From the NCBI GenBank assembly GCA_965237855.1, contig CBDEGK010000004.1, positions 744,001 through 808,000 on the forward strand: 64,000 bases of DNA, written 5' to 3'. Origin of the DNA: CBDEGK01 sp965237855 (lineage in GTDB: Bacteria > Pseudomonadota > Gammaproteobacteria > Pseudomonadales > Halieaceae). Both the position numbers and the translations under genes were made by a program. Shown one piece after another: positions 63,603 to 64,000 of this stretch (the stretch's first letter is position 1; every line of letters begins with the position of its first letter). The notes under the pieces were generated by a model that saw only the letters and a list, made by a program, of their open reading frames with translations, searched no databases and was not told the origin of the DNA.

Positions 63603-64000
63603 ATGAATGTGTCGGTAAAAACTTTCTCGGTAGGTGGTTACAAACTGGTTCTGCTTGTCCTGGCCACTGCATTTATTAGTGCAGGCATCGGGCAAATGGA
63701 TTGGCGCCAGCTGTTGGGTAGCAGTGGTGACCAGTACAGCAGTCTATGGGTAGAATTTTGTGAGGAGCTCAAGCGGGCGGGCTCGGCGATCGAGTTCTAC
63801 TCGCCTGACGACAACGAGCTTGATCGGGCAGAAGGGTACCGTTTTCTCACTCGCACGTTAAGGCTCAGCCTGCTGTCAGAGCTCGAACATTTTGACGCAG
63901 CGCGCCCGGTGATCTGGCAATCGGAAACACCCACCCGGAAATTCGGCGGCAACAACCCCGATGAACTCTACTACGACGCGTATATCGACGGCAGTAAAAC
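63603..64000 (+). CDS. DUF1214-type protein, 5' part only
   Basis: The first 132 codons of a gene that runs off the window. A signal peptide or anchor (LVLLVLATAFISAGIGQ) is followed by a segment typical of DUF1214-domain proteins: AEGYRFLTRTLRLSL, then PTRKFGGNNPDELYYDAYID. Relatives with DUF1254/DUF1214 are exported proteins of unknown enzymatic role. Nothing can be said about its 3' end. Confidence 0.75.
   Translation, partial: MNVSVKTFSVGGYKLVLLVLATAFISAGIGQMDWRQLLGSSGDQYSSLWVEFCEELKRAGSAIEFYSPDDNELDRAEGYRFLTRTLRLSLLSELEHFDAARPVIWQSETPTRKFGGNNPDELYYDAYIDGSK

Noticed and set aside
1..64000. tRNA, rRNA, CRISPR or prophage features
   Set aside because: None was recognised by eye on either strand; a covariance-model scan would be needed to exclude small RNAs.

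Overview
The window reads as chromosome of a heterotrophic, probably marine or aquatic gammaproteobacterium (Cellvibrionales/Halieaceae-like is a guess from gene content; no rRNA or marker gene is present). It looks moderately GC-rich, is densely packed with short operons, and shows no phage, insertion sequence, CRISPR array, tRNA or rRNA gene that I could recognise. Much of the content is catabolic or redox: amidohydrolases, acyl-CoA enzymes, quinoproteins, lipoproteins and many one-component regulators.

Layout. 128-3712: three overlapping genes for D-amino acid use (lipoprotein N-acyl-D-amino acid deacylase, DgcN-type N-acyltransferase, DgcA-type racemase). 3736-6747: hydrolase-OsmC fusion and an OprO/P-like porin; a remnant of a second porin lies at the left edge. 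6771-13838: an eight-gene operon for isobutyryl-CoA/valine breakdown, divergent from an AraC/MmsR-like regulator; its first gene is a CoA-acylating aldehyde dehydrogenase of the SucD/SauS type instead of a recognisable MmsA. 14827-16266: amidohydrolase broken by an amber codon. 16287-18578: ECF41 sigma factor operon with its carboxymuconolactone decarboxylase-type partner. 18638-19543: truncated MFS transporter joined in frame to a TetR regulator. 19641-24493: YfiR-type hybrid histidine kinase converging on a REC-PP2C-STAS response regulator. 24601-25062: scar of a deletion that removed the 5' halves of two divergent genes. 25063-29474: two selenoprotein genes (in-frame TGA at the redox-active position, each followed by a SECIS-like hairpin) flanking a wax ester synthase and an enoyl-CoA hydratase. 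29564-33799: YehS-like protein, methyltransferase, Tat-exported-looking reductase, cold-shock protein and small genes. 33897-37052: quinohemoprotein alcohol dehydrogenase and a LysR regulator. 37233-40659: lipoproteins, an unknown, an RCC-reductase-like protein and an alpha/beta hydrolase. 40667-43215: hydroxyacid dehydrogenase / mini-VOC / sulfotransferase operon and a chimeric racemase-PEP mutase ORF. 43311-49042: two spondin-domain proteins, a two-component system and a lipoprotein quinoprotein. 49039-53301: small genes, a frameshifted TonB receptor and a TetR regulator. 53500-59958: carotenoid oxygenase, LysR, desaturase, TIM-barrel enzymes and a JAMM-like secreted protein. 60187-64000: CadC/TolB/TPR regulator, membrane AraC regulator and the start of a DUF1214-type gene.

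The best-supported unusual result is the pair of selenoproteins, which implies that the genome carries SelA/SelB/SelC/SelD elsewhere. A second theme is decay: I count several deletion-fusion ORFs, two amber-interrupted amidohydrolases and two frameshifts. These could be real gene loss or, for the single-base changes, assembly error.
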